From assembly GCA_019262145.1 (NCBI GenBank), contig CP076745.1, positions 679,093 through 743,092 on the forward strand: a DNA stretch of 64,000 nucleotides, given 5' to 3'. Shown here piece by piece: positions 53,112-62,526 of this stretch. The position numbers were made by a program, and so were the translations under genes. The DNA comes from Candidatus Methanogranum gryphiswaldense. Its GTDB lineage: Archaea; Thermoplasmatota; Thermoplasmata; Methanomassiliicoccales; Methanomethylophilaceae. The notes under the pieces were generated by a model that had not been told where the DNA came from, ran no database searches, and saw only the letters and a program-made list of their open reading frames with translations. Every line of letters begins with the position of its first letter. Position 1 is the stretch's first letter.

Positions 53112-54116
53112 TCAATCATTGAGGCCTTCAGTACGGATGTGTTCAGCTCCAATTTCGGACTCGATCTTATGCAGCAGTCTTGTGAGGCTTTCCAGGTCCA
53201 CGGTCTCGACGGCCAGTCTATGGCGGTATTCTCTGCATCCATGACAGCCGGCTATGAATTTGGGGGCGACGCCGCGGAGTATGTTCATGGCCAATTCCTC
53301 TCCCTTCTCCTGGATGAGGGCATCGGCAAGCGATAGGCACCAATCCACTTGCTGGGATACGATAGGAGTTAGGAGTGTCTCTCCTGTACGATAATAATGA
53401 TCGATCTGAGTGATCAGATATGGATTACCTACTGCCCCGCGGGCAACCATCACTGCGGAGGCTCCTGTGATATCGACGGCATGTATCGCGTCATCCAGGG
53501 AATAGATGTTCCCGGATATCATCAACGGCACGGACATATCCGATTGCAGGTCTTCGACGAGTTCGAAATGGGGGGTCCCGGTGTAAAGTTCTTCTCTGGT
53601 CCTTGCATGCACGGCGATGGCATCCACACCTGCATTTGTAAGTTCGTCGATCACTTGGCGGAAGTTCATGTTATCATTTCTTCCGAGACGTATCTTTGCT
53701 GTGACTGGCACATCTACTGTCTCTTTGATGCGGTGGACTATATCGCCACATCTCTTCGGGTTCTCCATGAGGGCAGAACCGGAACCGTTGCTTACGACCT
53801 TGGATACGGGGCATCCCATGTTGATGTCGAAGAAATCTATGTTCGGATTGTATTCTATCGCGCCTTTCGCGGCATTGGCTAGATTATCAGGGTCGTTGCC
53901 GAAGAGCTGTAGGCCGGTGGGGTAGTTGCGTCCGAATCTGACATAGGCCATGGACCTTTGAAGGCCGTGCACTATCCCGTTGTCGGAGGTCATCTCAGTG
54001 ACGGAGACAGCTACTCCGAAGGGTTTCATGAATTCCCTGTAGCTGCTGGACGTTATGCCTGACATTGGTCCCAGGACCACGCGGCCTTCGATTTTAAGAT
54101 CACCGATCTTCCACAT
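53112..54116 (-). CDS. tRNA-dihydrouridine synthase
   Basis: This FMN-binding TIM-barrel protein of ~334 residues has LGPMSGITSSSYR at the start, the catalytic Cys region DINMGCPVSKVVSNGSGSALM, the FMN loop SGNIYSLDDA, and the helical C-terminal RNA-binding part. It reduces uridine to dihydrouridine in the tRNA D-loop. ATG 54116 fits a leaderless start behind a TATA-like CTGATAAACA; ATG 54131 is the alternative. It is monocistronic. Confidence 0.85.
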   Translation of the reverse strand: MWKIGDLKIEGRVVLGPMSGITSSSYREFMKPFGVAVSVTEMTSDNGIVHGLQRSMAYVRFGRNYPTGLQLFGNDPDNLANAAKGAIEYNPNIDFFDINMGCPVSKVVSNGSGSALMENPKRCGDIVHRIKETVDVPVTAKIRLGRNDNMNFRQVIDELTNAGVDAIAVHARTREELYTGTPHFELVEDLQSDMSVPLMISGNIYSLDDAIHAVDITGASAVMVARGAVGNPYLITQIDHYYRTGETLLTPIVSQQVDWCLSLADALIQEKGEELAMNILRGVAPKFIAGCHGCREYRHRLAVETVDLESLTRLLHKIESEIGAEHIRTEGLND

Positions 54117-54353
54117 TAGGATTGGGACCATAATACGCGTGTTTATCAGGTTTACGTTGGGTATGATTTTATTTTTCTTTTGACGATGATCTTCTCGGCC
54201 CTCATGTCGTCATTTATGGAACTGAAAAAGGAAAGCTGCAGCATATTAACCTAACATGTTGGTGGCCTAAAGTGTTATTTCAAACGTAACTTTTATGTTA
54301 TATCAAAGCATAAGCAGCGTTCATACAACCTCATTGAAACCGATGGGAGGCCC

Positions 54354-54375
54354 CCGATCCTGAACCTCGGATCGG
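54354..54375 (+). promoter_or_regulatory. hairpin in the leader of secreted paralogue B
   Basis: CCGATCC (54354-54360) pairs perfectly with GGATCGG (54369-54375) around an eight-base loop, 37 bases before ATG 54412. No equivalent hairpin is seen before paralogue A. Confidence 0.35.
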
Positions 54376-54411
54376 ATTTCATTCAAGAGAGTAAAATTCG
54401 ACGGTAATCTC

Positions 54412-54969
54412 ATGATAGGAAAAAGAACGATAGCAGTGATATCAGTAGTGATGATATTGGTGGCATCCATTGCTGCATACGCGGTCATAACGATATCTGG
54501 CAAGGATAATGGCGATAATGGTACTGACGATGCCGTCTCAGGATTAACGGGAACATATCTTTACATGACGTACGGCACCTACAACGATGATTCTATGCAA
54601 TATATGGGCACATGGAGAATGGAATTGGATAATGGGGAAGTGATCAAGAACGAAGGTAGTCTGTCCACATACCATGAGACATCGTATCCTATCGTTAATG
54701 TCGGCACCGAATTGCCAGTATCGGACCGCCCTGACGGATATATCGATCATATACCCGAGAAGAACGAGGTGCTCGCAGGTGCTGAATATCTTGGGGATAT
54801 TATCATAGAGACATCAAATTTCGGTTCTATAAGCACCTCTGTTTATGAATCCGGAGATAAGACCTATTATGCGGACGATTCCGGAGCGATATACAGGATT
54901 GTCCTTACCACAGAATTCGGATGGACGGAGATCCAGGTAGTGTATGAATTGAGACAGATCGCGAGTTGA
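54412..54969 (+). CDS. secreted or membrane-anchored protein of unknown function, paralogue B
   Basis: The 185-residue paralogue of the protein at 34131-34691 has the same layout: basic start, hydrophobic segment (IAVISVVMILVASIAAYAVI), Asp/Gly/Asn spacer, then SGLTGTYLYM, an MELDNGEVIKNEGSL strand and DKTYYADDSGAIYRI. The matching core keeps the spacing of strands while surface positions differ. No enzyme motif is seen. The two copies are 20 kb apart, each alone, suggesting a dispersed surface-protein family. Confidence 0.6.
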   Translation: MIGKRTIAVISVVMILVASIAAYAVITISGKDNGDNGTDDAVSGLTGTYLYMTYGTYNDDSMQYMGTWRMELDNGEVIKNEGSLSTYHETSYPIVNVGTELPVSDRPDGYIDHIPEKNEVLAGAEYLGDIIIETSNFGSISTSVYESGDKTYYADDSGAIYRIVLTTEFGWTEIQVVYELRQIAS

Positions 54970-55126
54970 TAATGTAACTGTGTTCTGAGGCCTTAACATC
55001 TTAATTCTTGAGTCAATTAAAAGATATGTTTTAGATATTGGACCAGTAGAGACTGTTAGAAGTGGTCGGACTTTGGTTCTATGTTCAGGTTATCGGTATC
55101 GAGCATAGCAAAGATGCAGATTACAA

Positions 55127-56086
55127 TCAAGAATAGATCTTTCCGATGTATTCGCCCAGTTCCGCCCCGATAATATTGTCACCCTTCTGAGAGTAGTGCA
55201 AGTTATCGTCAAGCATGGTACCATCATCGATCGAGAAGGAATCGGAGGCCGTGGATGCCAGATGGATCGTCTTGCATTCCTCCGCCAATTGGATCTGCGC
55301 GATAGAACTGTTGACCCCTTCGGCCGAACGCACCTTGCTTATGAATCCGCAATCGAAATCATACGGGGAGAACCGTGCATCCCCGATCCCCAGCAAAGAT
55401 CTGTGGATCTCCATGAAGGACCGTTTGTACGTTTCCACATCGGTGTCCGAATCGGATTCGCCTTGTATCCATATGTACGATCTCACGGTGAAGTCATAGT
55501 GTGCGGTATCTATCGTTAGGAGCGCACCGGAGAACACGGTCTGTGCGTAATCATAGGATATCCCTCCGGGGAGATACGTGCTTATGGGGGCCCCTCCGAT
55601 GGCCCCGTTGATCGTGAGGACCTTGTGTCCCGTCCTTTTGTTGTATGCGGCTGCGAAGGGGGCCTCTATGTTGCCTATGTGAGCTACGTTGGTGCTCTCT
55701 GTCATGCTGTGCATTCCGTAATCATTGACCGAGCGGTCATAGAATATGTTGGATACAGGGTCGTCGGATGTGCCGTAATAGTAGGCGGTGCCCAATTCGG
55801 GGACGGGGGATGCGGTGGATGGGTCGGAAGAGTAACGGTACATAGCGTTGCTTTGGCCTAGAATCAGGAAAACATCGAGTTGTGCTTTTTTGACATTTAT
55901 TTTTTCTTTGATTCTACCAGAGTATGTGATGATTCCATCGCCAATATCGCACGCGTGAACGTATTTAATGTCACCGATTTTGATGATTTCTAGTGCGCCT
56001 GCTGCGGATATTATTTGAGGGTTTGATTCTTCATCTGATGTTGAGAATTCCAGATAATCGTTATAATACATAACTGGTTTTTCCAT
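55127..56086 (-). CDS. SASA-type (SGNH) carbohydrate esterase-like protein
   Basis: The 319-residue protein has the SGNH blocks of the sialate O-acetylesterase group: LILGQSNAM with the catalytic Ser, GAIGGAPIS, WIQGESDSD and the terminal DDNLHYSQKG with Asp and His. Such esterases remove acetyl groups from sugars. No signal peptide is visible, although a short hydrophobic start may have been missed. The first ~90 residues are an extra domain. In a gut archaeon the substrate may be host or plant glycans; this is inference. Confidence 0.75.
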   Translation of the reverse strand: MEKPVMYYNDYLEFSTSDEESNPQIISAAGALEIIKIGDIKYVHACDIGDGIITYSGRIKEKINVKKAQLDVFLILGQSNAMYRYSSDPSTASPVPELGTAYYYGTSDDPVSNIFYDRSVNDYGMHSMTESTNVAHIGNIEAPFAAAYNKRTGHKVLTINGAIGGAPISTYLPGGISYDYAQTVFSGALLTIDTAHYDFTVRSYIWIQGESDSDTDVETYKRSFMEIHRSLLGIGDARFSPYDFDCGFISKVRSAEGVNSSIAQIQLAEECKTIHLASTASDSFSIDDGTMLDDNLHYSQKGDNIIGAELGEYIGKIYS

Positions 56087-56273
56087 TATGTTTTGATTGT
56101 TTGTTATTCTATTTCATTTTTTTGATATGATATCGATGGAATCTAAGCCGTTGTTCATATTCATAGAGATACTAAATAATCAACATCAATTAAGGCAAAA
56201 TCATAATTGGTTTGTTATTATTTTTATATGAATTTCGATTGTTATCTTTTAGGATTCTTAAGAGGTATCAAAT

Positions 56274-57482
56274 CTATATTAATTTATTAGTATCTTTAGA
56301 TTTAATTTCTTTTTCAAGTTTTTCTATAAGAGGTTCATAATTAAATGTAGGTTTCATTGCGTTGTTATATAATTTTATACTTTTAACAATCATATAACTA
56401 TTTTTAAATCCAAAATAATTCTGTATACGATCAAGCATCAATGAATTAATATATTTACTACTAACTGAGTTCAATTGTTGTATCTCGATTATTTTCGAGG
56501 TTTGTTCTCTTTCGACGATGGATTGAAAATAATTGGCATCTATCATCGAATAGTGGTAATATTCTTTATTATAATTTTTTAAGTTTCCATTGTATAATTC
56601 TTTGAATATCGGATTGATTAATACAATAATTATCTTAGGGGATATTGGAAGAAACCAGACTAGTTCTGGAAAATAACCGTGGTCTATGTACAGTTTTAAA
56701 TATCTTTTTTGGATTTCACGATATCCATCGTATTTTTTAATCAGATCTAGCAAAAATTTACCATTTCTTGTAATTGGCGGTTCACAATCAGTTAATTGAT
56801 CCCATTCGCTAATTAAATATGAATCCGTAAGGATGAATTCATTATCCCAATCGCATTTCCATATTCCTACGTCCGCAATTTCTGCAGCTCTGTATTTAGT
56901 GGCGAGGGATACTGAACAATTTTTATCATCTAATATTTTTTTGAATTTATTATTTATTATCACTTTGAGATCGTACAATATTTGTTTCTTTTCATCGAGT
57001 TCTGAAGTACATTTAAATGATTTATCAGGATAGGTAAATTGTAAATGTCTATTTGAAATATCTTCAAGATTATGGGGCGTCAGTTCATCAACATATGGTT
57101 TAAGATTTCTTTCCCATCCGACTTCGTCTATTTCTTTTGAAGGAACTCTAATGAATTCAGATAAAAAGAAACGTTTTATTTCATCAATTTCGTATGCTGA
57201 AAGTGATATGGTGTTTGTTTTTGACTGGTTGATCTTATTAGCAATTGGAAGAAATGCTTGCTCAATCCGAGTGTTTAATCTTTTTTCTATTTCCGTTTTA
57301 TCTTTATTATTTTCATCCCAGTATAGATGGTCTTCTCCAAATATTTTATTCGTTTGATATTTATTGAGCTCATTTGTCCTGTAATTGTATATTTCTATGA
57401 GTTTTTTCTCATTATTATTTGTTGAGAATTCATTTACTATAAATTTAGGAATAAAATGATTGTAAGTATACGGAGCAGTCAT
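56274..57482 (-). CDS. DUF4238 protein
   Basis: The 402-residue protein opens with YTYNHFIPKFIVNEFS, the HFxPxFxLxxF motif of DUF4238, and has a central FFLSEFIRVPSKE segment; the end is Lys/Asn-rich. DUF4238 proteins are often found next to defence genes, function unknown. The gene is strikingly AT-rich, with Lys, Asn and Ile codons dominating, unlike the neighbouring SASA gene, so recent transfer is likely. It borders the defence island. Confidence 0.75.
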   Translation of the reverse strand: MTAPYTYNHFIPKFIVNEFSTNNNEKKLIEIYNYRTNELNKYQTNKIFGEDHLYWDENNKDKTEIEKRLNTRIEQAFLPIANKINQSKTNTISLSAYEIDEIKRFFLSEFIRVPSKEIDEVGWERNLKPYVDELTPHNLEDISNRHLQFTYPDKSFKCTSELDEKKQILYDLKVIINNKFKKILDDKNCSVSLATKYRAAEIADVGIWKCDWDNEFILTDSYLISEWDQLTDCEPPITRNGKFLLDLIKKYDGYREIQKRYLKLYIDHGYFPELVWFLPISPKIIIVLINPIFKELYNGNLKNYNKEYYHYSMIDANYFQSIVEREQTSKIIEIQQLNSVSSKYINSLMLDRIQNYFGFKNSYMIVKSIKLYNNAMKPTFNYEPLIEKLEKEIKSKDTNKLI

Positions 57483-57687
57483 TACATAAGCGATTATGTA
57501 ACTTCAAAATATTATTTTTTTGTATATAATTGATGTTTATTGTAATTTGATCATAATGGTAATTAATGGGGATGAAAATCAAAACATGTGTTTATTAAAA
57601 ATTCAAAGGAAAAGCGGATGAAATTTCCAATTTATGCAGATAATTTGGTATTGTTAGTATGAACGTATATGTGGCGATTGGATGCAG
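57483..57687. other. AT-rich gap between DUF4238 and the NYN remnant
   Basis: No gene or RNA is recognised. The DUF4238 promoter should be here, close to 57483. It grades into the decayed NYN copy at about 57688. Confidence 0.4.
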
Positions 57688-57862
57688 TCCCAATTGAAGT
57701 TATGGATCGAAGTGCTGCCTCTTAATTCCATACTCAAGTATGGCAATATAATTACACTACTGGCAATAACTCAACAGATATGATGATTAAATAGATGTTG
57801 TGGACCTTTTCTATTCAGTTACTGGAATACGATATCCCCATCCATATCGTTGGAATGGTCTG
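57688..57862 (+). pseudogene. decayed fragment of a NYN-domain gene
   Basis: The DNA matches the middle of the NYN gene at 52259-53032 across frames. It has LWIEVLPLNSI (for PWTEVLLPNSI), then, shifted, NYTTGNNSTDMM (for NYTTGKNSTDSGM), VVDLFYS and finally IHIVGM (for MFIVGM). At least two frameshifts and in-frame stops break it, and the stretch between VVDLFYS and IHIVGM is deleted. Confidence 0.7.
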
Positions 57863-58143
57863 CAGGATATATAAATCAGATGAAAAACGCATATATTTGC
57901 CAGATTGTACAAAAGACTCGTAAAAAGGGCGGTCGGCGGCAGTTCTCAAACAATTTGACTGATCATAACAAGGAGTTGACGATATTGAAGACAAACAACA
58001 ATAGATCAACGGATGCTGTGTACGCACAGGAGAACTGCAATCAGAACATCATATCCAGTATGGACAGTGAACACGTAACGGACTCCATTCTCTGCCTGCT
58101 GCAGGAATCGGGAATTGGAGAATCGGAGCGCATAAGTAAATGA
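57850..58143 (+). CDS. doubtful ORF of unknown function
   Basis: The 97-residue frame begins inside the decayed NYN piece and continues with Asn- and Gln-rich sequence, ending in VTDSILCLLQESGIGESERISK. The second half could be a real short gene starting later (for example near 57985), possibly a small regulator for the following R-M genes. No DNA-binding motif is visible. Treat as unproven. Confidence 0.25.
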   Translation: MEWSAGYINQMKNAYICQIVQKTRKKGGRRQFSNNLTDHNKELTILKTNNNRSTDAVYAQENCNQNIISSMDSEHVTDSILCLLQESGIGESERISK

Positions 58144-58255
58144 TTATACGCAAAATAATCGATATTCAAGTTGCTCTGTGGCAGAAAATACTTAAAATAA
58201 GTCAATTTTTACATAATGCAATGAATTCTATATTTCAAATTCAATACTCCCGCAA

Positions 58256-58669
58256 ATGGACAATCATTCGCCTGAACAGCGTCATATAAACATGCAGGCA
58301 ATAAAGTGCAGGAATACTGGCATAGAAGTGGCGCTCAGAAATGAGTTATGGAATAGAGGGCACAGATATAGAAAGAACTGCAAGGATGTCATGGGAAAGC
58401 CGGACATCGTTTTTGTAAAGAAAAAGGTAGCAGTGTTCTGCGATTCGGAATTCTGGCATGGATATAATTGGAATGAACAGAAGGATCGTATCAAAAGCAA
58501 CAGGGAGTATTGGGTCCCCAAGATAGAACGCAATATCGAGCGTGATCGGGAAGTCAATTCAGTCTTGAGGTCTCAGGGTTATGAAGTCATACGTTTCTGG
58601 GGCAGAGACATAATAAAAGACGTTTCCGGATGCGCAGATGCGGTCATAGAGGTTTTATCTCGCCGGTGA
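58256..58669 (+). CDS. vsr: very short patch repair endonuclease (Vsr)
   Basis: The 137-residue protein has the Vsr layout: RHINMQAIKCRNTGIEVALRNEL region near residues 7-29, HRYRKNCKDVMGKPDIVF with the metal-binding Asp, FCDSEFWHGYNW with catalytic His, and the end YEVIRFWGRDI. It nicks T:G mismatches made by deamination of methylated cytosine. A TATA-like CTATATTTCAAA ~27 bases upstream makes the transcript leaderless. Its partner, the C5 methyltransferase, follows. Confidence 0.85.
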   Translation: MDNHSPEQRHINMQAIKCRNTGIEVALRNELWNRGHRYRKNCKDVMGKPDIVFVKKKVAVFCDSEFWHGYNWNEQKDRIKSNREYWVPKIERNIERDREVNSVLRSQGYEVIRFWGRDIIKDVSGCADAVIEVLSRR

Positions 58670-58743
58670 GCTTTCACTTTCGGTCACCCAAAGCGGCAAT
58701 TTATATATTCACCAGACCTATGGAATTACAGGGAGAAAAAGCC

Positions 58744-59757
58744 ATGTCTACAACGGAATCGATATCCGGCCACATTCATTGCGACAGGGACGTCCGCAGA
58801 CAGTATGCTGTAGGGAGCATGTTCGCCGGAATAGGGGGGATATGCAGGGCATTCAAAGATGCAGGTGCAGAGATAGTCTGGGCTAATGAGATAGATCACA
58901 ATGCATGTGAGACCTACAGGAAGAATTTCGGATCCGGATATCTTGTAGAGGGAGATATAATGAAGATTGACAGTGCGGGCATTCCCAAACTGGACATACT
59001 TACTGCCGGATTTCCATGTCAGGCATTCTCGATTGCAGGATACAGAAAAGGATTCAAGGACCCGAGAGGAGCCCTTTTCTTCGAGATCGTAAGGCTCATA
59101 GATGACAAGGAACCCAGAGTTGTCTTCATAGAGAACGTGAAGAATCTGGTAAAGCACGATAACGGCAACACATTCAAGAATATACGCCAATGTCTGGAAG
59201 AAAGCGGATATATTGTCGATTACAGAGTGTTCAATACTAAAGATTACGGCAATCTTCCTCAAAATAGGGAACGTGTGTACATAGTGGCTTTCAGGGACAG
59301 AAAAGATTATGATCATTTCGCATTTCCGGGTCCCGTGTTACTCGATGCAGACATACATTCAATCATCAGAACAGATAGAAAAGAGAATAGCTGTTATTAT
59401 TACGGAGAATCATTTTCCCATTACAGGGAATTGAAAGACGCAGTGAAGAACAGAGATACGGTTTATCAGTGGCGCCGCATATATGTTCGTGAGAACATGA
59501 GCGGAGTATGTCCTACTCTGACAGCGAATATGGGAATGGGGGGACACAATGTCCCATTGATCATAGATGATTTCGGCATCAGAAAGCTGACACCCGAGGA
59601 ATGTCTTGAATTCCAGGGATTTCCGCAAGAGTTTTCTTTTGCGGATGTGAGCAGAGCATGCAAATACAAACAGGCCGGTAACTCTGTATCGGTGCCTGTG
59701 GTGCGCAGGATAGCCGAGAATATAATAGCTGCAATGAATAAAACAGACGGGTGCTGA
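58744..59757 (+). CDS. DNA (cytosine-5-)-methyltransferase
   Basis: The 337-residue protein has all main C5-methyltransferase motifs: I FAGIGGICRAF, IV GFPCQAFS with the catalytic Cys, VI ENVKNL, VIII QNRERVYIV and X GNSVSVPVV. The target recognition region lies between VIII and IX, near residues 210-270. ATG 58744 is chosen because GGGAG precedes it and ATTTATATATTC at 58697-58708 is a TATA box; the longer frame overlaps Vsr. The restriction gene overlaps its 3' end, so this is a modification gene of a type II system. Confidence 0.9.
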   Translation: MSTTESISGHIHCDRDVRRQYAVGSMFAGIGGICRAFKDAGAEIVWANEIDHNACETYRKNFGSGYLVEGDIMKIDSAGIPKLDILTAGFPCQAFSIAGYRKGFKDPRGALFFEIVRLIDDKEPRVVFIENVKNLVKHDNGNTFKNIRQCLEESGYIVDYRVFNTKDYGNLPQNRERVYIVAFRDRKDYDHFAFPGPVLLDADIHSIIRTDRKENSCYYYGESFSHYRELKDAVKNRDTVYQWRRIYVRENMSGVCPTLTANMGMGGHNVPLIIDDFGIRKLTPEECLEFQGFPQEFSFADVSRACKYKQAGNSVSVPVVRRIAENIIAAMNKTDGC

Positions 59758-60890
59758 GAAAATTGGCCATTGAAAGAAGATCCGATTCAATAAGGGAGTA
59801 TGAAAGGCTCATTAAGTCAGTTTGTCTCATATCGAATCTTTTTTCCGAGAATGATAAACCGTACATCGATTACCGTCTTGCAGAGAATATGTTCTGCAGG
59901 TGTTTTGGTGCAGATAATCTTTCGAGATCGGACTGTTCAGTCGATGCGAGGCTGGGAGATCTCGGAGTGGGGATAAAGACATTTTTAGGTGTCGGAAAGA
60001 AACCATCTTTTCAAAAGGTGGCAGAATTTAACAAGGATAGCCCCAGATTCAGAGGGATGGACCTCACAGAATTGGTCGGATGCGTATCTGAACTGAGGAA
60101 TGAGAGGATAGATTTCACAAAACGCACATATGGAATCTCCGATATACAGTATCATTGTCTTGTAAGAGATTCTGGTTGTGTCAGCATAGTTGAGTGCCCT
60201 ATGCAGCAGATAGACATCGACAGGATATCTGTGCAGGGGAAGAAGCACGGGAGCAGTGCAGTGGCTTTTTCTGACGGTTCGAATGATTACTTCTTCAATA
60301 CATCGAAGAGTACCCTTTATTCGAAATTCGATATATCGAGGCCCCTGCTCGATATAGACGTAGATATAATCGAGGATCCGTTTGATGTCCTCCTTAAGTT
60401 GCTTGATAATGGAACAGGGACTATAGGCGGAATGTCTTCGCAGGAATGTGTGGAGCTACCGCTTTATTCTGTCAGGAACGGAAATCCGTATGTTCCTGAA
60501 AAGAGCGGAATAAACCAATGGAATGCGGGAGGCAGGGCCAGGGATTACGATGAGGTATACATACCGGTCGCGATACGCATACACAGGGAACATCCAGGAT
60601 TCTTCCCGGGAAGGGACAGGCCCTTCGATCTGAGGCTTCCCGACGGAAAGACAGTGCTTTCAGCGAAGATATGCCAGCAGAATGATAAGGCATTGATGAC
60701 AAATCCGAATTCGGCTTTAGGAGAGTGGATCCTCAGACAGGTGCTGGATGTATCGGAAGGGGAGCTCGTTACATATGATATGCTTTCGATGCTGGGAATC
60801 AACTGTGTCAGAGTCTATAAAAATAAAGATCTGGACTATTCCATAGATTTCGGATACAGGGATTTTTCATTGGAATATTTAGATAACTAA
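59751..60890 (+). CDS. type II restriction endonuclease with C-terminal B3-like domain
   Basis: The 379-residue protein begins at GTG 59751, overlapping the methyltransferase stop by seven bases. The N-terminal half has DARLGDLGVGIKTFLG, which fits the D...(E/Q/I)xK core of a PD-(D/E)XK nuclease. The C-terminal half (about 245-340, NQWNAGGRARDYDEVYIPV, FFPGRDRPFDLRLPDG, ALGEWILR) matches the B3-like DNA-recognition domain of the NgoFVII/BfiI/EcoRII group. Methyltransferase, Vsr and this enzyme make one R-M unit. The recognition sequence is unknown. Confidence 0.7.
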   Translation: MLRKLAIERRSDSIREYERLIKSVCLISNLFSENDKPYIDYRLAENMFCRCFGADNLSRSDCSVDARLGDLGVGIKTFLGVGKKPSFQKVAEFNKDSPRFRGMDLTELVGCVSELRNERIDFTKRTYGISDIQYHCLVRDSGCVSIVECPMQQIDIDRISVQGKKHGSSAVAFSDGSNDYFFNTSKSTLYSKFDISRPLLDIDVDIIEDPFDVLLKLLDNGTGTIGGMSSQECVELPLYSVRNGNPYVPEKSGINQWNAGGRARDYDEVYIPVAIRIHREHPGFFPGRDRPFDLRLPDGKTVLSAKICQQNDKALMTNPNSALGEWILRQVLDVSEGELVTYDMLSMLGINCVRVYKNKDLDYSIDFGYRDFSLEYLDN

Positions 60891-60965
60891 GATTGTATGT
60901 AAAGGAATCTGAATATTTTTGGGTGCAATATAAAACACAGTTAATTAAGACATGGAGACTTCCTG

Positions 60966-61724
60966 TCAGCTTTTATATTTTGATTTATACCAATCTTCGA
61001 ATTCTAATATCTTTGTTTTAATTTCAAAAGAATCTAGAGATTCGATTACAACAATATCGCTGTAAGCATACAAAAATACCTGAAGAGCTCTCACTTCATC
61101 CCTGGAAAGAGGATTGCCTGAATCAGATCTTGATTTATAATAGTCTAAAAATGTATGAGTCACATATTTATTCATAAATAAAGTACGATCCAAAATATTA
61201 TTGGCGAGATCTTGATTAGAAAGCATTACCTCAGTCAGTTCGAATTCATTTCCCGTTCTAGTTGGGTCAAAGGTCATGTCTGCAATAGTCCAAAGACGGG
61301 GAAGCACACTTTCTCTTCTATTTCTTTTTGTAAGAACAACAGGAAATACAAATTCTTTCTGAATTTTTGAAATCTGCTCGTCTTCAGTCTTCTGATCAAG
61401 TTTATAGCGATATCTGAGATATGGCAGATAATGATGAGACATAATGGTCCAAAATGCACCGTTGCAAGCCACTTCAGGAGATAAATTCAGAGTTTTATAG
61501 ATGATCTTAGCATTTTCCACATCGGTAGATGGCGGTTCTTTGTCTGGATTCATAACAAAAGGGATAGGGTCCACTTCCAGTGATGAAAGCTGGGAATCAT
61601 ATCCAAGTTCACGGATAAAATCGCCAAGCCAGTAATTGTCATTAAAAAGATATTTTTTAATGTTGATTGGAACGGCCTCAGTAATCTTAGGCAGACAGGA
61701 TATATCGAGTTTTTCAATATTCAT
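60966..61724 (-). CDS. third gene of the GHKL-ATPase defence operon, unknown
   Basis: The 252-residue protein is mostly helical, with NGAFWTIMSHHYLPYLRYRY near residues 88-107 and PRLWTIADMTFDPTRTG about 143-159. It is perhaps related to the DUF6339 group found beside GHKL ATPases, but this is not certain. It overlaps the end of the preceding gene (61714-62526) by 11 bases, so the two are coupled. There is no catalytic motif I can name. It is convergent with the restriction gene. Confidence 0.45.
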   Translation of the reverse strand: MNIEKLDISCLPKITEAVPINIKKYLFNDNYWLGDFIRELGYDSQLSSLEVDPIPFVMNPDKEPPSTDVENAKIIYKTLNLSPEVACNGAFWTIMSHHYLPYLRYRYKLDQKTEDEQISKIQKEFVFPVVLTKRNRRESVLPRLWTIADMTFDPTRTGNEFELTEVMLSNQDLANNILDRTLFMNKYVTHTFLDYYKSRSDSGNPLSRDEVRALQVFLYAYSDIVVIESLDSFEIKTKILEFEDWYKSKYKS

Positions 61725-62526
61725 TTATATCACCGTAATATTTGGACAGGTAACTGCTAGATTCAAACATCATGTCTTCAATAATTTTCATTGCAATGTC
61801 ATATGCCGAAAAACCTTCAATAGAGTCGCCAATAAGATCATGAATTTTTCCATCTAAAACATAATACCATTTATAGGGGATTTCTTCAGAAGTTTCAATC
61901 CAAAAACTTTGTATTACCTGTTGGAGGACAGGAACGACAAACATTGACGTAAATATCTGTCCGCATTCTTTCCGTCTCAAAGAATTATAATTTTCGAATA
62001 CAACTTTAGGTAAAGAAATCACAATATAATTCTCTTCAAAAGCATACGCATATCTATCACCTGACATAAAACGGCAGATAGATTCGGCGGCTTCATTCGG
62101 ATCGCGGAAAATGGTAATTTCATACTTCTCTGTTTCCGCAATCATAGCTCCTTTGGGAAGTATTATGAAAAGACCGCTGTAATCTTTATCTAAATTTTCA
62201 TTAGTATATCCGCGTATTTCCTCATTCATGATTATGCCTGGGGTAATTACAATTTTATCTGCAAATTCAGACTTTACAAGCTTATACATGAATTTCTGAG
62301 GAATCTTGACTAATTTTTTGCTGTTTGTAGCGGAACATACGATCAAAATGCAAAAATTGGCATTTCCTTCTTCGATAAGTGCATTCAGTTCTTCATCTAT
62401 AAGCTCAAACTTACCTCTGATAACAAGATGAATACCAGAATCAGAACATGAAATATCACAATTGATAATTGAAAGATAATCGTCTGAATTCTTCTGCAGT
62501 TTAGGATAGGGGTAATTATTGGACAA
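61714..62526 (-). CDS. second gene of the GHKL-ATPase defence operon, unknown
   Basis: The protein of ~270 residues begins YPYPKLQKNSDDYLSI and is beta-rich, with CILIVCSATNSKKLV, then a helical end. TTG 62526 is taken as start because GGAGGGTGAG lies just upstream; the frame is open back to 62577, but that part overlaps the GHKL gene. It overlaps the GHKL stop by 11 bases. No family is recognised; it behaves as an obligate companion of the ATPase. Confidence 0.5.
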   Translation of the reverse strand: MSNNYPYPKLQKNSDDYLSIINCDISCSDSGIHLVIRGKFELIDEELNALIEEGNANFCILIVCSATNSKKLVKIPQKFMYKLVKSEFADKIVITPGIIMNEEIRGYTNENLDKDYSGLFIILPKGAMIAETEKYEITIFRDPNEAAESICRFMSGDRYAYAFEENYIVISLPKVVFENYNSLRRKECGQIFTSMFVVPVLQQVIQSFWIETSEEIPYKWYYVLDGKIHDLIGDSIEGFSAYDIAMKIIEDMMFESSSYLSKYYGDINEY

